Of a DNA stretch of 29,391 nt, positions 1 through 7,041 are shown piece by piece (the stretch's first letter is position 1; every line of letters starts with the position of its first letter). The notes below the pieces were generated by a model. That model made no database searches. It was not told where the DNA came from and saw only the letters and a list, made by a program, of their open reading frames with translations. A program made the translations under genes and the position numbers. The DNA lies in IMG/VR virus record IMGVR_UViG_3300033153_002788, positions 1 through 29,391 of that record; one strand, given 5' to 3'. The stretch is from a virus.

Positions 1-1
1 A

Positions 2-76
2 AGTGGTAAACGTATGATGACATTCACAACTAACTTTAATACCTATATTACCTTCGAAACAAGAAATCGAGACTAA
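2..76 (+). CDS. 3' end of an unidentified upstream gene (partial)
   Basis: An open frame runs from the left edge to a TAA at 74-76, giving 24 residues (start SGKRMMTF, end TRNRD). Only the C-terminus is visible, so no family can be given. It stops 7 bases before the next plus-strand gene, which fits the tail of a gene in the same late transcription unit. Confidence 0.45.
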   Translation, partial: SGKRMMTFTTNFNTYITFETRNRD

Positions 77-83
77 TTTCATC

Positions 84-470
84 ATGGCTTTTGAATCTCC
101 CTTAAACTCAAATAATTATACCGCGTATGCATTACATAATTATAAATATCGTCTTTTCAATACCTCTGATGAATTTAAAACAGATATTAAGTTATTATCT
201 GTAGTAAAGAGAGCACTAAGAAAATATCATAAATCTGGAGACATTAAATTACAGTTATTGATAAACCATATAATTATATTACGTAACACCTTTTCTACTA
301 TCCCTGCGGATAGACTATTATTTTACTACTGTGACACGTTCTGTTACCCAGCATTAAAAACAATTCTTACATATTTACATATGTGTCCTCATGACATTCC
401 AGAAGTCCGTATTCAGGATATCAAATATGACGATAACCTGATAGAGATAATACGTTCAGAGAATATGTAG
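84..470 (+). CDS. Conserved small phage protein of unknown function
   Basis: A 128-residue soluble protein, mostly alpha-helical by composition, with a central block around residues 55-100 (LLINHIIILRNTF, RLLFYYC, ALKTILTYLH). From memory a family with the pattern LLxNHIIxLxNxFG followed by a Cys-containing RxLFxxC and a Trp/Leu-rich helix recurs in T4-like marine phages near virion genes, but its function is unknown to me. The upstream ribosome binding site is poor, so coupling to the preceding gene (7-base gap) is likely. Its last 15 bases overlap the convergent homing endonuclease. Confidence 0.7.
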   Translation: MAFESPLNSNNYTAYALHNYKYRLFNTSDEFKTDIKLLSVVKRALRKYHKSGDIKLQLLINHIIILRNTFSTIPADRLLFYYCDTFCYPALKTILTYLHMCPHDIPEVRIQDIKYDDNLIEIIRSENM

Positions 471-1184
471 GTATTCATTTTCCCACATAACCACTAGATT
501 ATAACCTAATTTTTTTATTATATTTTCTTTTTCAATAGTTTTATCATACAGCTCTTTAGCAGTTATATTTTTATTGAATGGATGTGGTGTGTCATCTGGT
601 GAGTATAATTTAGGGTTTCCGTGGAATTTATCTCCATGAAATTCATATACTGTATTTGTTTCTTTACAATAACCATCAACAGGGAAATTTGTTGTAGGTA
701 TTTTATATTCACCACCATTCTCCGCGTGTTGGATATTTCCATCCATAGAGTTTAACCATTTTATAGCTATTTTTGAATAATTACTACCTCTTGAACATAT
801 ATTACACCCTTGACCAACTAAATGATTTGATGGTTTTTGGAAAAATGAGTTGTGTGTTAAGCATATAATTTCAACTTTTGTTATATTGTTTATATAATTA
901 ACTCTAGAGTAGTCATAATTATCATTATGTATTTCTTTAGCTTTTTCAATAAATTCAGGTGTGGTTAATGTTCTACTATCAGATCTCTTTATAAGACCAC
1001 ACTCAGGACAGCCATTTCCAAGATCATTATGAGATGCTGGTATTTGCCAAAATGAATCATGTATAGGACAAATAATTTCTACTTTTGTTCTATTGTTTAT
1101 ATAATTAACTCTAGAGTAGTCATACTTATCACCGTGAACTTCTTTTGATTTATTGATAAATTCTTCTGTAGTTAATCGTTTCAT
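456..1184 (-). CDS. Freestanding homing endonuclease with DUF723-like repeats and Vsr/EDxHD-like nuclease domain
   Basis: 242 residues. Two tandem repeats (about 4-66 and 72-135) each carry KYDYS or NYDYS, a VEIIC strand and a Cys/His set (C39, H42, C59, C62; C108, H111, C127, C130) that looks like a small zinc-binding DNA-contact module. The C-terminal part (about 138-242) has FPVDGYC, YEFHGDKFHGN and a closing VVMWENEY, resembling Vsr/PD-(D/E)XK-like EDxHD homing nucleases. Such genes are selfish elements that cut intronless or intergenic target sites. It sits on the opposite strand to the late genes around it and overlaps the end of its neighbour by 15 bases, as expected of an inserted mobile gene. 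The ATG at 1184 is chosen because both repeats are then complete. Confidence 0.8.
   Translation of the reverse strand: MKRLTTEEFINKSKEVHGDKYDYSRVNYINNRTKVEIICPIHDSFWQIPASHNDLGNGCPECGLIKRSDSRTLTTPEFIEKAKEIHNDNYDYSRVNYINNITKVEIICLTHNSFFQKPSNHLVGQGCNICSRGSNYSKIAIKWLNSMDGNIQHAENGGEYKIPTTNFPVDGYCKETNTVYEFHGDKFHGNPKLYSPDDTPHPFNKNITAKELYDKTIEKENIIKKLGYNLVVMWENEYLHIL
885..1124. repeat. 33-bp direct repeat inside the homing endonuclease gene
   Basis: Positions 885-917 and 1092-1124 are identical over 33 bases, 207 bp (69 codons) apart. They encode the YDYSRVNYINN segment of the two protein repeats. The identity is much higher than in the flanking repeat sequence, which indicates a recent internal duplication or gene conversion within the endonuclease. 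Confidence 0.85.
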
Positions 1185-1216
1185 ATTAAACGATCATAAA
1201 TAGATGTAGACAATGG

Positions 1217-1238
1217 TATTATACCTCCTAGTATAATA
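1217..1238. promoter_or_regulatory. Inverted repeat with Shine-Dalgarno-like loop upstream of the homing endonuclease
   Basis: TATTATAC (1217-1224), loop CTCCTA, GTATAATA (1231-1238): an 8-bp perfect stem. On the minus strand the loop and the following base read TAGGAGG, a strong ribosome binding site, but it lies about 40 bases before the endonuclease ATG. The arms also contain TATAAT on both strands. It could be a promoter element, or a hairpin controlling translation as known for some T4 homing endonucleases. Confidence 0.4.
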
Positions 1239-1261
1239 TTCAATTAATTTTATAGAGAACA

Positions 1262-1269
1262 TATAAATA
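1262..1269 (+). promoter_or_regulatory. T4-type late promoter box
   Basis: Exact TATAAATA, the gp55-dependent T4 late promoter element, in the gap before the plus-strand gene at 1275. The box ends only 5 bases before the ATG, so transcription would start at or next to the start codon. Confidence 0.6.
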
Positions 1270-1274
1270 ATACT

Positions 1275-1781
1275 ATGAGTTCATTATTCAAAAATGTAGC
1301 AGCTTACCAATTAGTAAGACTTATTTCTTCACCTTTTAAAAAATGGGATGCTTATAAGCATGGCCTAATTGATGATGAAGGTGAAACTATACGCAAACCG
1401 AAAACAGATACCGAGAAGAAATCCTTCGGTATGTTTCAGCGTCTCGTGCGTAGAATCAAACAAATTATGCGAAAAGCTCCATTTGGTGCGTTTAAAATAG
1501 CTTCTTTAGCTATTGCTTTAAAATTACTCAAAGAAAATACAGGCCATGATTTAACGTATGAACTAGAACAATTTGGTTTAAAAATACCATTATCGGAAGA
1601 TTATAACCCAAATGTATCATTAAGTCAAGGTAAATATACTGATGAAAACGGTAATTTCTTCATTATTAAAGAGAATATTAAACCAATAGACAACATTGTA
1701 GGTATTAATATTTATGAAGTACAGAACATCGTAACCAATGAACGAATTCTTGTAACCGAAGAAACTAGTAATAAATTATAA
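1275..1781 (+). CDS. Conserved late protein, probably virion-associated
   Basis: 168 residues. The N-terminal third contains LISSPFKKWDAYKHGLIDD and a basic region (about 50-75), followed by a hydrophobic helix (SLAIALKLLKE, about 78-90) and a beta-rich C-terminus. From memory the SPFxKWDAYKxGIID pattern recurs in T4-like marine phages among structural genes, but the role is not known. Late promoter boxes immediately before and at the end of the gene (1262, 1777) support late expression. There is no capsid-targeting leader. An alternative downstream start would lose the conserved N-terminus, so ATG 1275 is kept despite the missing leader and absent Shine-Dalgarno. Confidence 0.7.
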   Translation: MSSLFKNVAAYQLVRLISSPFKKWDAYKHGLIDDEGETIRKPKTDTEKKSFGMFQRLVRRIKQIMRKAPFGAFKIASLAIALKLLKENTGHDLTYELEQFGLKIPLSEDYNPNVSLSQGKYTDENGNFFIIKENIKPIDNIVGINIYEVQNIVTNERILVTEETSNKL

Positions 1782-1784
1782 ATA
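1777..1784 (+). promoter_or_regulatory. T4-type late promoter box
   Basis: Exact TATAAATA overlapping the TAA stop of the preceding gene. Initiation would fall near 1790, leaving a leader of about 34 bases with an AGGA ribosome binding site (around 1811) before the ATG at 1824. This is the most canonical late promoter in the window and would serve the three genes 1824-2940. Confidence 0.75.
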
Positions 1785-1823
1785 AACATAAATAATAATA
1801 GTATTTATTAGGATAGTCCGTAT

Positions 1824-2432
1824 ATGATTAAGGGTTTTAAAACATTTAACGAAGAATCAGAGTTAGCTACAGAAGTTAGCAATATGGTTGAATATTACGA
1901 ATTCAGTAATATGAATTTCGATACGTTAAATGAATCAGTATTATCAGAATTCAAGATGCCAGATATCTCAGGTGCTCTAGCTAGAGCCGGACTACACGCT
2001 AAGAAAGGTCGTGGTCTTATACAGATTATTGCTTCGTCAGGTATTCATTTTGCTAAGATCTTCCATGCTGCTATTAAAGCGTCAGGTGGTGATCAGGATG
2101 CAAAAGTTACTCTTAAAGACCTCCTATCAAAGAAAATAAAAAAAGAAGACATTATCGACTTCTTACTTAAATTAGATACAGCTACACTTCATTTAGTTAC
2201 TGGCCCAATCCATATGATTGAAGCTATAACAGGTTGGCATATTGGAGCTGCTGTTGCTAAAGTACGTAATACAGCTAAAGATATCTCTCAAAAAGGTAAG
2301 GATATCATAAATAAGTTAAAAGACGTTGCTACCGATTTAGAAGGTTCAGGTAAAAAATATATAGAGAAAGTTTCTAATTCAGTTGAGAAATTCTTTCTAC
2401 CACAAATAGATTCAAAATCAGTTAAGGTATAA
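1824..2432 (+). CDS. Late protein with variant capsid-targeting-like leader
   Basis: 202 residues. The start MIKGFKTFNEE resembles the capsid-targeting leaders elsewhere in the window with one extra residue, putting the putative cleavage Glu at position 11. The body is helical, with a Gly/Ala-rich stretch (about 50-80), a conserved-looking block TLHLVTGPIHMIEAITGWH (about 124-142) and a Lys-rich C-terminus. Expected role: virion or internal head protein, made late from the box at 1777. It is followed after 2 bases by the next gene. Family not identified. Confidence 0.65.
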   Translation: MIKGFKTFNEESELATEVSNMVEYYEFSNMNFDTLNESVLSEFKMPDISGALARAGLHAKKGRGLIQIIASSGIHFAKIFHAAIKASGGDQDAKVTLKDLLSKKIKKEDIIDFLLKLDTATLHLVTGPIHMIEAITGWHIGAAVAKVRNTAKDISQKGKDIINKLKDVATDLEGSGKKYIEKVSNSVEKFFLPQIDSKSVKV

Positions 2433-2434
2433 CA

Positions 2435-2659
2435 ATGAAAACAATCACCGAATATTTAAAAGAAGACGAAGTATTAGAAGAAGCTAAAGTACATCCACTC
2501 ATGGGTGATTTAGCTAAAGCTGTAAAATTAATTGATAAAGTTCGCCGTGGTAAAACTAAAATAGAAGACGATGTTATTCTAAATAAATTCAGAGACGATT
2601 GCGAAGCTACTCGTGATTATATAGAAGAAATGTTAGACTACGTTGAAGATTTAAAATAA
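2435..2659 (+). CDS. Small protein with T4-like capsid-targeting leader
   Basis: 74 residues. The leader MKTITEYLKE has Glu at residue 10 and an L-x-E cleavage pattern like T4 internal head proteins (MKTYQEFIAE). The rest is charged and helical; VHPLMGDLAK (about 19-28) resembles HPLMEKLSK in the protein at 21699-21956, suggesting the two are related. It is in the plus-strand late operon; its stop overlaps the next ATG by one base (TAATG). Candidate packaged, prohead-processed protein. Confidence 0.7.
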   Translation: MKTITEYLKEDEVLEEAKVHPLMGDLAKAVKLIDKVRRGKTKIEDDVILNKFRDDCEATRDYIEEMLDYVEDLK

Positions 2660-2940
2660 TGAAATCATTCAAAGACCATTTAGAAGAAGACGTATCAACA
2701 ACTACTGTTGGTGGTGCGAGTATCTTCACCCCAATCAAACCTACAGGTAAAGCTTTTGGATTAGACTTCTTTGAAGTAGATTGTGATAGCTTCGAAAAAT
2801 GTAGAACAAGTCCTAAAAAGAAATATAAACATTGGATGAAATTACTTAATAGTAAAGACATCCAACAATATGCTAAACAGACAAAAAGCTCTTTCCTTAT
2901 AAAACGACAAGGTAGTGAGGACTATTTGAGAGCACGTTAA
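2659..2940 (+). CDS. Small protein with T4-like capsid-targeting leader
   Basis: 93 residues. The leader MKSFKDHLEE puts Glu at residue 10 with L-x-E. The remainder has a Gly/Thr segment (TTTVGGASIFTP, about 15-26), a conserved-looking LDFFEVDCD (about 35-43), a Lys-rich middle (SPKKKYKHW) and a C-terminal strand region. Last gene of the plus-strand late operon, translationally coupled to its neighbour. Candidate internal head protein; function unknown. Confidence 0.7.
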   Translation: MKSFKDHLEEDVSTTTVGGASIFTPIKPTGKAFGLDFFEVDCDSFEKCRTSPKKKYKHWMKLLNSKDIQQYAKQTKSSFLIKRQGSEDYLRAR

Positions 2941-2953
2941 ACTATTTTAACGT
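2934..2953. terminator. Hairpin between convergent operons
   Basis: ACGTTAAA (2934-2941), loop CTAT, TTTAACGT (2946-2953): a perfect 8-bp stem containing the stop codons of both convergent genes. Neither strand has a good T-run after it, so it is only a possible bidirectional terminator or an mRNA 3'-end stabiliser. Confidence 0.4.
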
Positions 2954-3254
2954 TGATCTTCCAACCTAACCCTGTTTCCATTTGCTTCCAATCTAGAACC
3001 ATTTTCTTATTAATGATATTACCACCTTTATCTATGATGGTGATATCAGCAGACCCACTTAATCCATAATAAACTTGATTGTGATGAGTACCATCAGGAT
3101 TAGCTAAACGATACCCCTCTTTATCAAGAATATTATTAATGGAGAATATAGCGGTTGATATATTCGCAAATTGGAATTTATGGTTGCTCAAGAACTTCTG
3201 TACATTTCTATATGCAGAATTCATAGCTTTTTGTTCATTTATATATTTTTTCAT
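2937..3254 (-). CDS. Hypothetical protein, late-promoter linked
   Basis: 105 residues, no recognised family. The start MKKYINEQ has an I-x-E motif and could be a shortened relative of the capsid-targeting leader, but Glu is at residue 7. A second Met at residue 11 is an alternative start. The C-terminal half is beta-rich (SADITIIDKGG, WKINVKIV). A TATAAATA box lies directly upstream on the same strand. It converges on the plus-strand late operon, overlapping its end by 4 bases. Confidence 0.55.
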   Translation of the reverse strand: MKKYINEQKAMNSAYRNVQKFLSNHKFQFANISTAIFSINNILDKEGYRLANPDGTHHNQVYYGLSGSADITIIDKGGNIINKKMVLDWKQMETGLGWKINVKIV

Positions 3255-3262
3255 AATAATCT

Positions 3263-3270
3263 TATTTATA
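3263..3270 (-). promoter_or_regulatory. T4-type late promoter box (minus strand)
   Basis: Exact TATAAATA on the minus strand in the 20-base gap between the helicase stop and the ATG at 3254. The box ends 8 bases before the ATG, so a transcript would have almost no leader, as at 1262-1269. Confidence 0.55.
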
Positions 3271-3274
3271 CACT

Positions 3275-4678
3275 TTATACTTTAAAATCGTCAAATATAC
3301 CATCTTTTTTTGGGCTATCAAACATATCAGATTCAGATAAGTCTGTTCCAAAAGTAGGTTTCTCTTTCATATCATTCTGAGTTGTCATTGGTAAAGGTAC
3401 TTCCTCCTCCAAATCAAAGAATCTCATTTGTGAGAAATCCACACCCAACATTCCCTTACTATTTTGTGATATATCGCTAAATCTATTCTTTAATTGTTTT
3501 ACTAATATCTTTCCTTGTTCACGTAATTCTTCTGTAGAGATTAATCCAAATAAAGTATCCACGGTTGATACTAAGCCATACGACTCTGAAACATCACTCA
3601 TTTCAATATCGGATGCATTAATAGCACCACGATTAGATTGAGTTGCTGAGACGATAGGACAAACGTTCTCAGTAGCAAAACCGCGTAACTCTTCCGCTAT
3701 ACTCTTTACGATAGTATACGAGTTAGAACCAGATGGAGCACGAGTAGAAGCACAAATATTAATATAATCTATAAAGATAATATCAGGAACAAAATTCTTT
3801 TTAATTTTAAGTTCACGTATTAAATGTCTAAAGTGTCCAACATGAGCAGAAGCGGTAGGATATTCTTTAATAACAATATTACCCACTGTTCTATCTTTAA
3901 TACTATTAACTAAATCAACATACTTATCTTTCTCAGTTTTATTGACTTCGGATATACTCATCCTCAATAAATTCGAGTCAATACGTTCAGCAACACGTTC
4001 TTCTGATAATTCAAGCGTTATATATAAAACTTGCTTACCATTGAGCATAGCATTACAAGCATAGTTAATCAAGAATGCTGATTTACCACCACCTGAATGA
4101 GCCATGAATACATTTAGTGTTTTATCAGGTAACCCACCATTAGTAATTTTATCCATGTACTTAATACCAAATGGAATTCGTGATTCCTTACGGTGGAGAA
4201 AATCATGACGCTCACCAGCATCATTAATATATTCATGACCTACAGAGTTATCGAAAGAAACAGCAAGTGCATCTTGCAATAACTCAGGAATAGCACCTTT
4301 AGTATTATCCTCATCTTCACCAGAAATAATCTTGATAGAAGCTTGGATAGCATTAAATATAGCACGTTCAGAACAAAACTGTTCAGTACTATCTACTAAC
4401 CATTCATAATCAGATAAAACTTCTTCTTTATATGAAGTTACTCTTGCAATGATTTCATTATATTGATCTTGAGTTACATTTCCAATATGTTCAAGATCAA
4501 TGATAAAACTTTCTACAGTAGGCGATACATTGTATTTTGTGAAGAATTTATTATACTGTTTAAATATTAATTTATATGTACTATCAGTAAAATATTCTTT
4601 CTGTAGGTATGGTAAAACTGATCTAGCGTATTCGTCATTATTAAAAAGATTGTGGAATATTAAATCTTGTGTTTCCAA
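3275..4678 (-). CDS. 41: Replicative DNA helicase, T4 gp41 / DnaB family
   Basis: 467 residues, close to T4 gp41 (475). Hexameric 5'-3' helicase that unwinds DNA at the phage fork and, in T4, works with the gp61 primase. The N-terminal helical domain (1-120) is followed by a RecA-like motor: Walker A AHSGGGKS (193-200), a Glu in TLELSEE (about 223), Walker B IIFIDYI (300-306), SATQSNR (344-350) and KNRF (397-400), a candidate arginine finger. The C-terminus is acidic and low complexity (420-467), typical of a protein-contact tail. It is the third gene of a uvsX, small ORF, helicase unit in T4 gene order; the ATG at 4678 is 1 base from the upstream stop. Confidence 0.95.
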   Translation of the reverse strand: METQDLIFHNLFNNDEYARSVLPYLQKEYFTDSTYKLIFKQYNKFFTKYNVSPTVESFIIDLEHIGNVTQDQYNEIIARVTSYKEEVLSDYEWLVDSTEQFCSERAIFNAIQASIKIISGEDEDNTKGAIPELLQDALAVSFDNSVGHEYINDAGERHDFLHRKESRIPFGIKYMDKITNGGLPDKTLNVFMAHSGGGKSAFLINYACNAMLNGKQVLYITLELSEERVAERIDSNLLRMSISEVNKTEKDKYVDLVNSIKDRTVGNIVIKEYPTASAHVGHFRHLIRELKIKKNFVPDIIFIDYINICASTRAPSGSNSYTIVKSIAEELRGFATENVCPIVSATQSNRGAINASDIEMSDVSESYGLVSTVDTLFGLISTEELREQGKILVKQLKNRFSDISQNSKGMLGVDFSQMRFFDLEEEVPLPMTTQNDMKEKPTFGTDLSESDMFDSPKKDGIFDDFKV

Positions 4679-4888
4679 TTAATCTTCCTTTTTAGATGCT
4701 TGATGATTACTATATGCTTGCATAGCAAGAGAATATCCTGTATACGTAGACTCATATGCATGGATACCCATTTGCAAAATACCTTGCATCATATCAGCAT
4801 CCATATCATTTAACTCAGCCCACTCTTTAGCATACGCAGCTAATTGCTCATATGTATATTCTCTTAATACTACTTTTGAATCACTCAT
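4679..4888 (-). CDS. Small protein between uvsX and helicase (gp40 position)
   Basis: 69 residues, acidic, helical, Met/Ala/Tyr-rich (MDADMMQGILQMG, AYESTYTGYSLAMQAY). In T4 the gene between uvsX and 41 is gene 40, a head-assembly chaperone of about 115 residues; I see no sequence match, only the same position. The start overlaps the uvsX stop by one base (TAATG) and the stop abuts the helicase start, so translation is coupled to both. Function unknown. Confidence 0.75.
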   Translation of the reverse strand: MSDSKVVLREYTYEQLAAYAKEWAELNDMDADMMQGILQMGIHAYESTYTGYSLAMQAYSNHQASKKED

Positions 4889-5952
4889 TATTTTTTACCT
4901 TTTGTCTTTTCAATCACTACTTCTTCTTCAATCATTTTAATATTAGCGATTTTATATTTACGTTCAACAGCTTCTTTAAAATCTGTCTCTTCTAGAATAG
5001 GTTTCCAGAAAGCTTCATTAGATGTTTCTTTCGCTCTCCATAATTTATCTTCTTTTATATTACCATCTTTATCAGGTAAGACACGAGTATACCAACCAAC
5101 TTTAGGTTTGTTTACGTAATGCATTTCAAAAGCTACATCCAACATTCCAGAATATTTATTTATTCCACCCTCAAAAGATACAGAGATTGGAATCTTAGAT
5201 TTTTCTTGTACGTAACGACCTTTCTCAATATTAATATTAAAATCGTAACCTACAACATCTTTACCTTCTTTATTCTGAGAACGACCAATAATCCATATTT
5301 GATCCGCAGAGTATGTGATACCTGTACCACCACCTACAACATCCTTAGAATACATCTCTTGTGTTTTATAAGTATGTGCAACAGCAACCATAGGAATATC
5401 AAGCATGGTTAAATAAGGTGTGACTATACGAAATAATGATTTAATTTGTTTAGCACGAGTCATATCGGCAACAGCTTTATTATCTATAGCATCATCAATT
5501 TCTTTCTTGGATGCAAGATTACCAATACTATCAATAAGAATAAATACTTTATCTTTACGAGTGATAGTTTCTAATTGATCAATAATATCGAATTTTAATT
5601 GTTCAACGTTCTTGATAGGAGAATGAAGTACACGAGATGTATCAATTTCAAATGATGCAAAATAATCATCAGATGCACCAAACTCAGAATCATAAAATAA
5701 AGCAATAGCATCTTTATCAGCATCTAGATATGACTTTAACATTAACAATGCGAATGTTGTTTTAAAATGTTTACTAGGGCCAGCTAAAACAGTTAATCCT
5801 GATTTAAGACCACCATCCATAGAACCTGATAACGCTACGTTAATCATAGGAATAGGAGTAGGTGTTTCACTCTTTTCCATAAAGTTACTTTTAGAAAGTA
5901 AGTCAACTTCATCAATAGTAGAAGCCTTAATTAATTTATCCATTATACTCAT
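4888..5952 (-). CDS. uvsX: UvsX-type RecA-like recombinase
   Basis: 354 residues. Forms filaments on ssDNA and drives strand exchange for recombination-dependent replication and repair. Walker A GPSKHFKT (58-65) has the T4 UvsX form with Phe before Lys; the catalytic Glu is in FYDSEFG (about 90); Walker B is VFILIDSIGNLASKK (136-150); MTRAKQIKSLFRIVTPY and VGGGTGITYSAD closely follow T4 UvsX. The C-terminus ends in a basic EKTKGKK about 35-40 residues short of T4, so the acidic tail of T4 UvsX is missing. First gene of the uvsX-40-41-like unit. Confidence 0.95.
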   Translation of the reverse strand: MSIMDKLIKASTIDEVDLLSKSNFMEKSETPTPIPMINVALSGSMDGGLKSGLTVLAGPSKHFKTTFALLMLKSYLDADKDAIALFYDSEFGASDDYFASFEIDTSRVLHSPIKNVEQLKFDIIDQLETITRKDKVFILIDSIGNLASKKEIDDAIDNKAVADMTRAKQIKSLFRIVTPYLTMLDIPMVAVAHTYKTQEMYSKDVVGGGTGITYSADQIWIIGRSQNKEGKDVVGYDFNINIEKGRYVQEKSKIPISVSFEGGINKYSGMLDVAFEMHYVNKPKVGWYTRVLPDKDGNIKEDKLWRAKETSNEAFWKPILEETDFKEAVERKYKIANIKMIEEEVVIEKTKGKK

Positions 5953-5955
5953 AGT

Positions 5956-6240
5956 TTAATGATCCTTCGATTTAGCGTATTCTTCTTCTGTCCAATACGT
6001 CTTTTTAAAAATATCTGGTTTACATGGATAAAATTCACCTTCAACCCCTTTGATGACATAATCACCTTTAGAAGCTATATGTTCTACTTCATTATCACCA
6101 TCTTCCAAAGTACCAACTTTAATAGTACCCTCTACTTTAGCTTCAATAGCTGTAGAACAAAAAGATTTTATAGCATCTAAATTATCACCAGTCCACTTCA
6201 TAGCTTCTATAGCTACAGGTTTCTTAATGAACTTCGGCAT
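5956..6240 (-). CDS. Conserved phage protein (GDYVIKGVxGEFYPCKPDIF family)
   Basis: 94 residues from ATG 6240; a GTG at 6252 would add 4 residues, but the ATG has a GGGG ribosome binding site at good distance. It carries the hallmark of a very widespread small phage family: N-terminal KKPVAIEAMKWTGDN and C-terminal GDYVIKGVEGEFYPCKPDIF. The family is common in phages of many hosts but has no known function to my knowledge. Probably a small beta-rich fold. It overlaps the preceding 57-residue gene by 17 bases. Confidence 0.8.
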   Translation of the reverse strand: MPKFIKKPVAIEAMKWTGDNLDAIKSFCSTAIEAKVEGTIKVGTLEDGDNEVEHIASKGDYVIKGVEGEFYPCKPDIFKKTYWTEEEYAKSKDH

Positions 6241-6397
6241 AAGATACCCCACGCTGGTCTAATAAATGTCTAGCATGACGTTTAAATTTTGGTAATTGCG
6301 TACCATCCACTAATTTTAGCAATGCTTCATTTGACATTTGATTCATATCAACAGCACCACGACCACCATTTCTTGTTCTTCCTAATCTATATTTCAT
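6224..6397 (-). CDS. Small basic hypothetical protein
   Basis: 57 residues, basic, start MKYRLGRTRNGGRG, then a helical segment (MSNEALLKLVDGTQLPKFKR). No family recognised. It fills an otherwise empty gap, starts 2 bases after the upstream stop and overlaps the downstream gene by 17 bases, which is the packing style of this genome and the main support for its being real. Confidence 0.6.
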   Translation of the reverse strand: MKYRLGRTRNGGRGAVDMNQMSNEALLKLVDGTQLPKFKRHARHLLDQRGVSYAEVH

Positions 6398-6399
6398 TT

Positions 6400-6630
6400 T
6401 TACTGCCTCTTATTATAGCCGCCTTCTTCAACGACATATCCACGTTCTCTTAACGCTTCTTCTGTGATTTCACGTTCTAAAAAGTTTTCAAATCTTGATT
6501 TTTCTTTTTCGAATTTTGCTTCTAGTTCTTTGAAGCGTCTCCATTCATCTTTAACCATTTGTTTAGCAAGATCTTTAATCTCTTGACCAAGTTCATCAAT
6601 AGATTCTTTTTCTAATTCTTTAAATTTCAT
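6400..6630 (-). CDS. Coiled-coil hypothetical protein
   Basis: 76 residues, almost entirely charged helix with heptad-like spacing (residues about 1-60; WRRFKELEAKFEKEKSRFEN), then a Gly-containing tail (RGYVVEEGGYNKRQ). Probably a small coiled-coil protein; no enzymatic motif. The start overlaps the stop of the preceding 40-residue gene (TAATG), so they are cotranslated. Confidence 0.65.
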   Translation of the reverse strand: MKFKELEKESIDELGQEIKDLAKQMVKDEWRRFKELEAKFEKEKSRFENFLEREITEEALRERGYVVEEGGYNKRQ

Positions 6631-6752
6631 TATAACACCTTTTTAGTTGGATATCTTTTTGTTCCTTTAATATTTTCACGTACTATTAATGCTGTGAAAT
6701 CCCATTTTCCTTTTTTAATTAACTTTTTACGTTTCTTATAAGCAATAGACAT
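6630..6752 (-). CDS. Very small basic protein
   Basis: 40 residues, strongly basic N-terminus (MSIAYKKRKKLIKKGKW) and RYPTKKVL at the end. The support is a good AGAGGT ribosome binding site, the TAATG overlap with the next gene and the absence of any other gene here. Could bind nucleic acid; function unknown. Confidence 0.6.
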   Translation of the reverse strand: MSIAYKKRKKLIKKGKWDFTALIVRENIKGTKRYPTKKVL

Positions 6753-6754
6753 AA

Positions 6755-7030
6755 TTATTTACCTCTTTGACGTTTACGTGCTGATTTTTGTAAAGCGATT
6801 TTATGCTTACGTTTCTTCATAGCGTACATAGGAGGTTGATGACGTAGACCTTTTTTCTTAGTAGGTAAAGTTTCAACTTGCATTTCATTAATTTCTTTTA
6901 AATCTTCTTGAATTTCTTCTGAGGTTAGATTTTGAATAATTTCTTCATCATTTTCTTCGCGGATTTTTTCTCCATCAATAGCACCTGAGAATCCACTACC
7001 ATGATTTAAAGTTGGATCTGTTTCGTTCAT
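6755..7030 (-). CDS. Hypothetical protein, acidic N-terminus and basic tail
   Basis: 91 residues. The first 60 are acidic (IREENDEEIIQNL, EEIQEDLKEINEM); the last 30 are very basic (MKKRKHKIALQKSARKRQRGK region). This charge split suggests a nucleic-acid or protein-contact adaptor. No family recognised. It lies immediately downstream of the CmoA-like gene (11-base gap), so it may be cotranscribed with the modification cassette. Confidence 0.6.
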   Translation of the reverse strand: MNETDPTLNHGSGFSGAIDGEKIREENDEEIIQNLTSEEIQEDLKEINEMQVETLPTKKKGLRHQPPMYAMKKRKHKIALQKSARKRQRGK

Positions 7031-7041
7031 AATATTTTCCT

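Noticed and set aside
5119-5412. Plus-strand open frames inside uvsX and other minus-strand genes
   Set aside because: They are antisense shadows with low-complexity, Phe/Ile-rich products and no ribosome binding sites.
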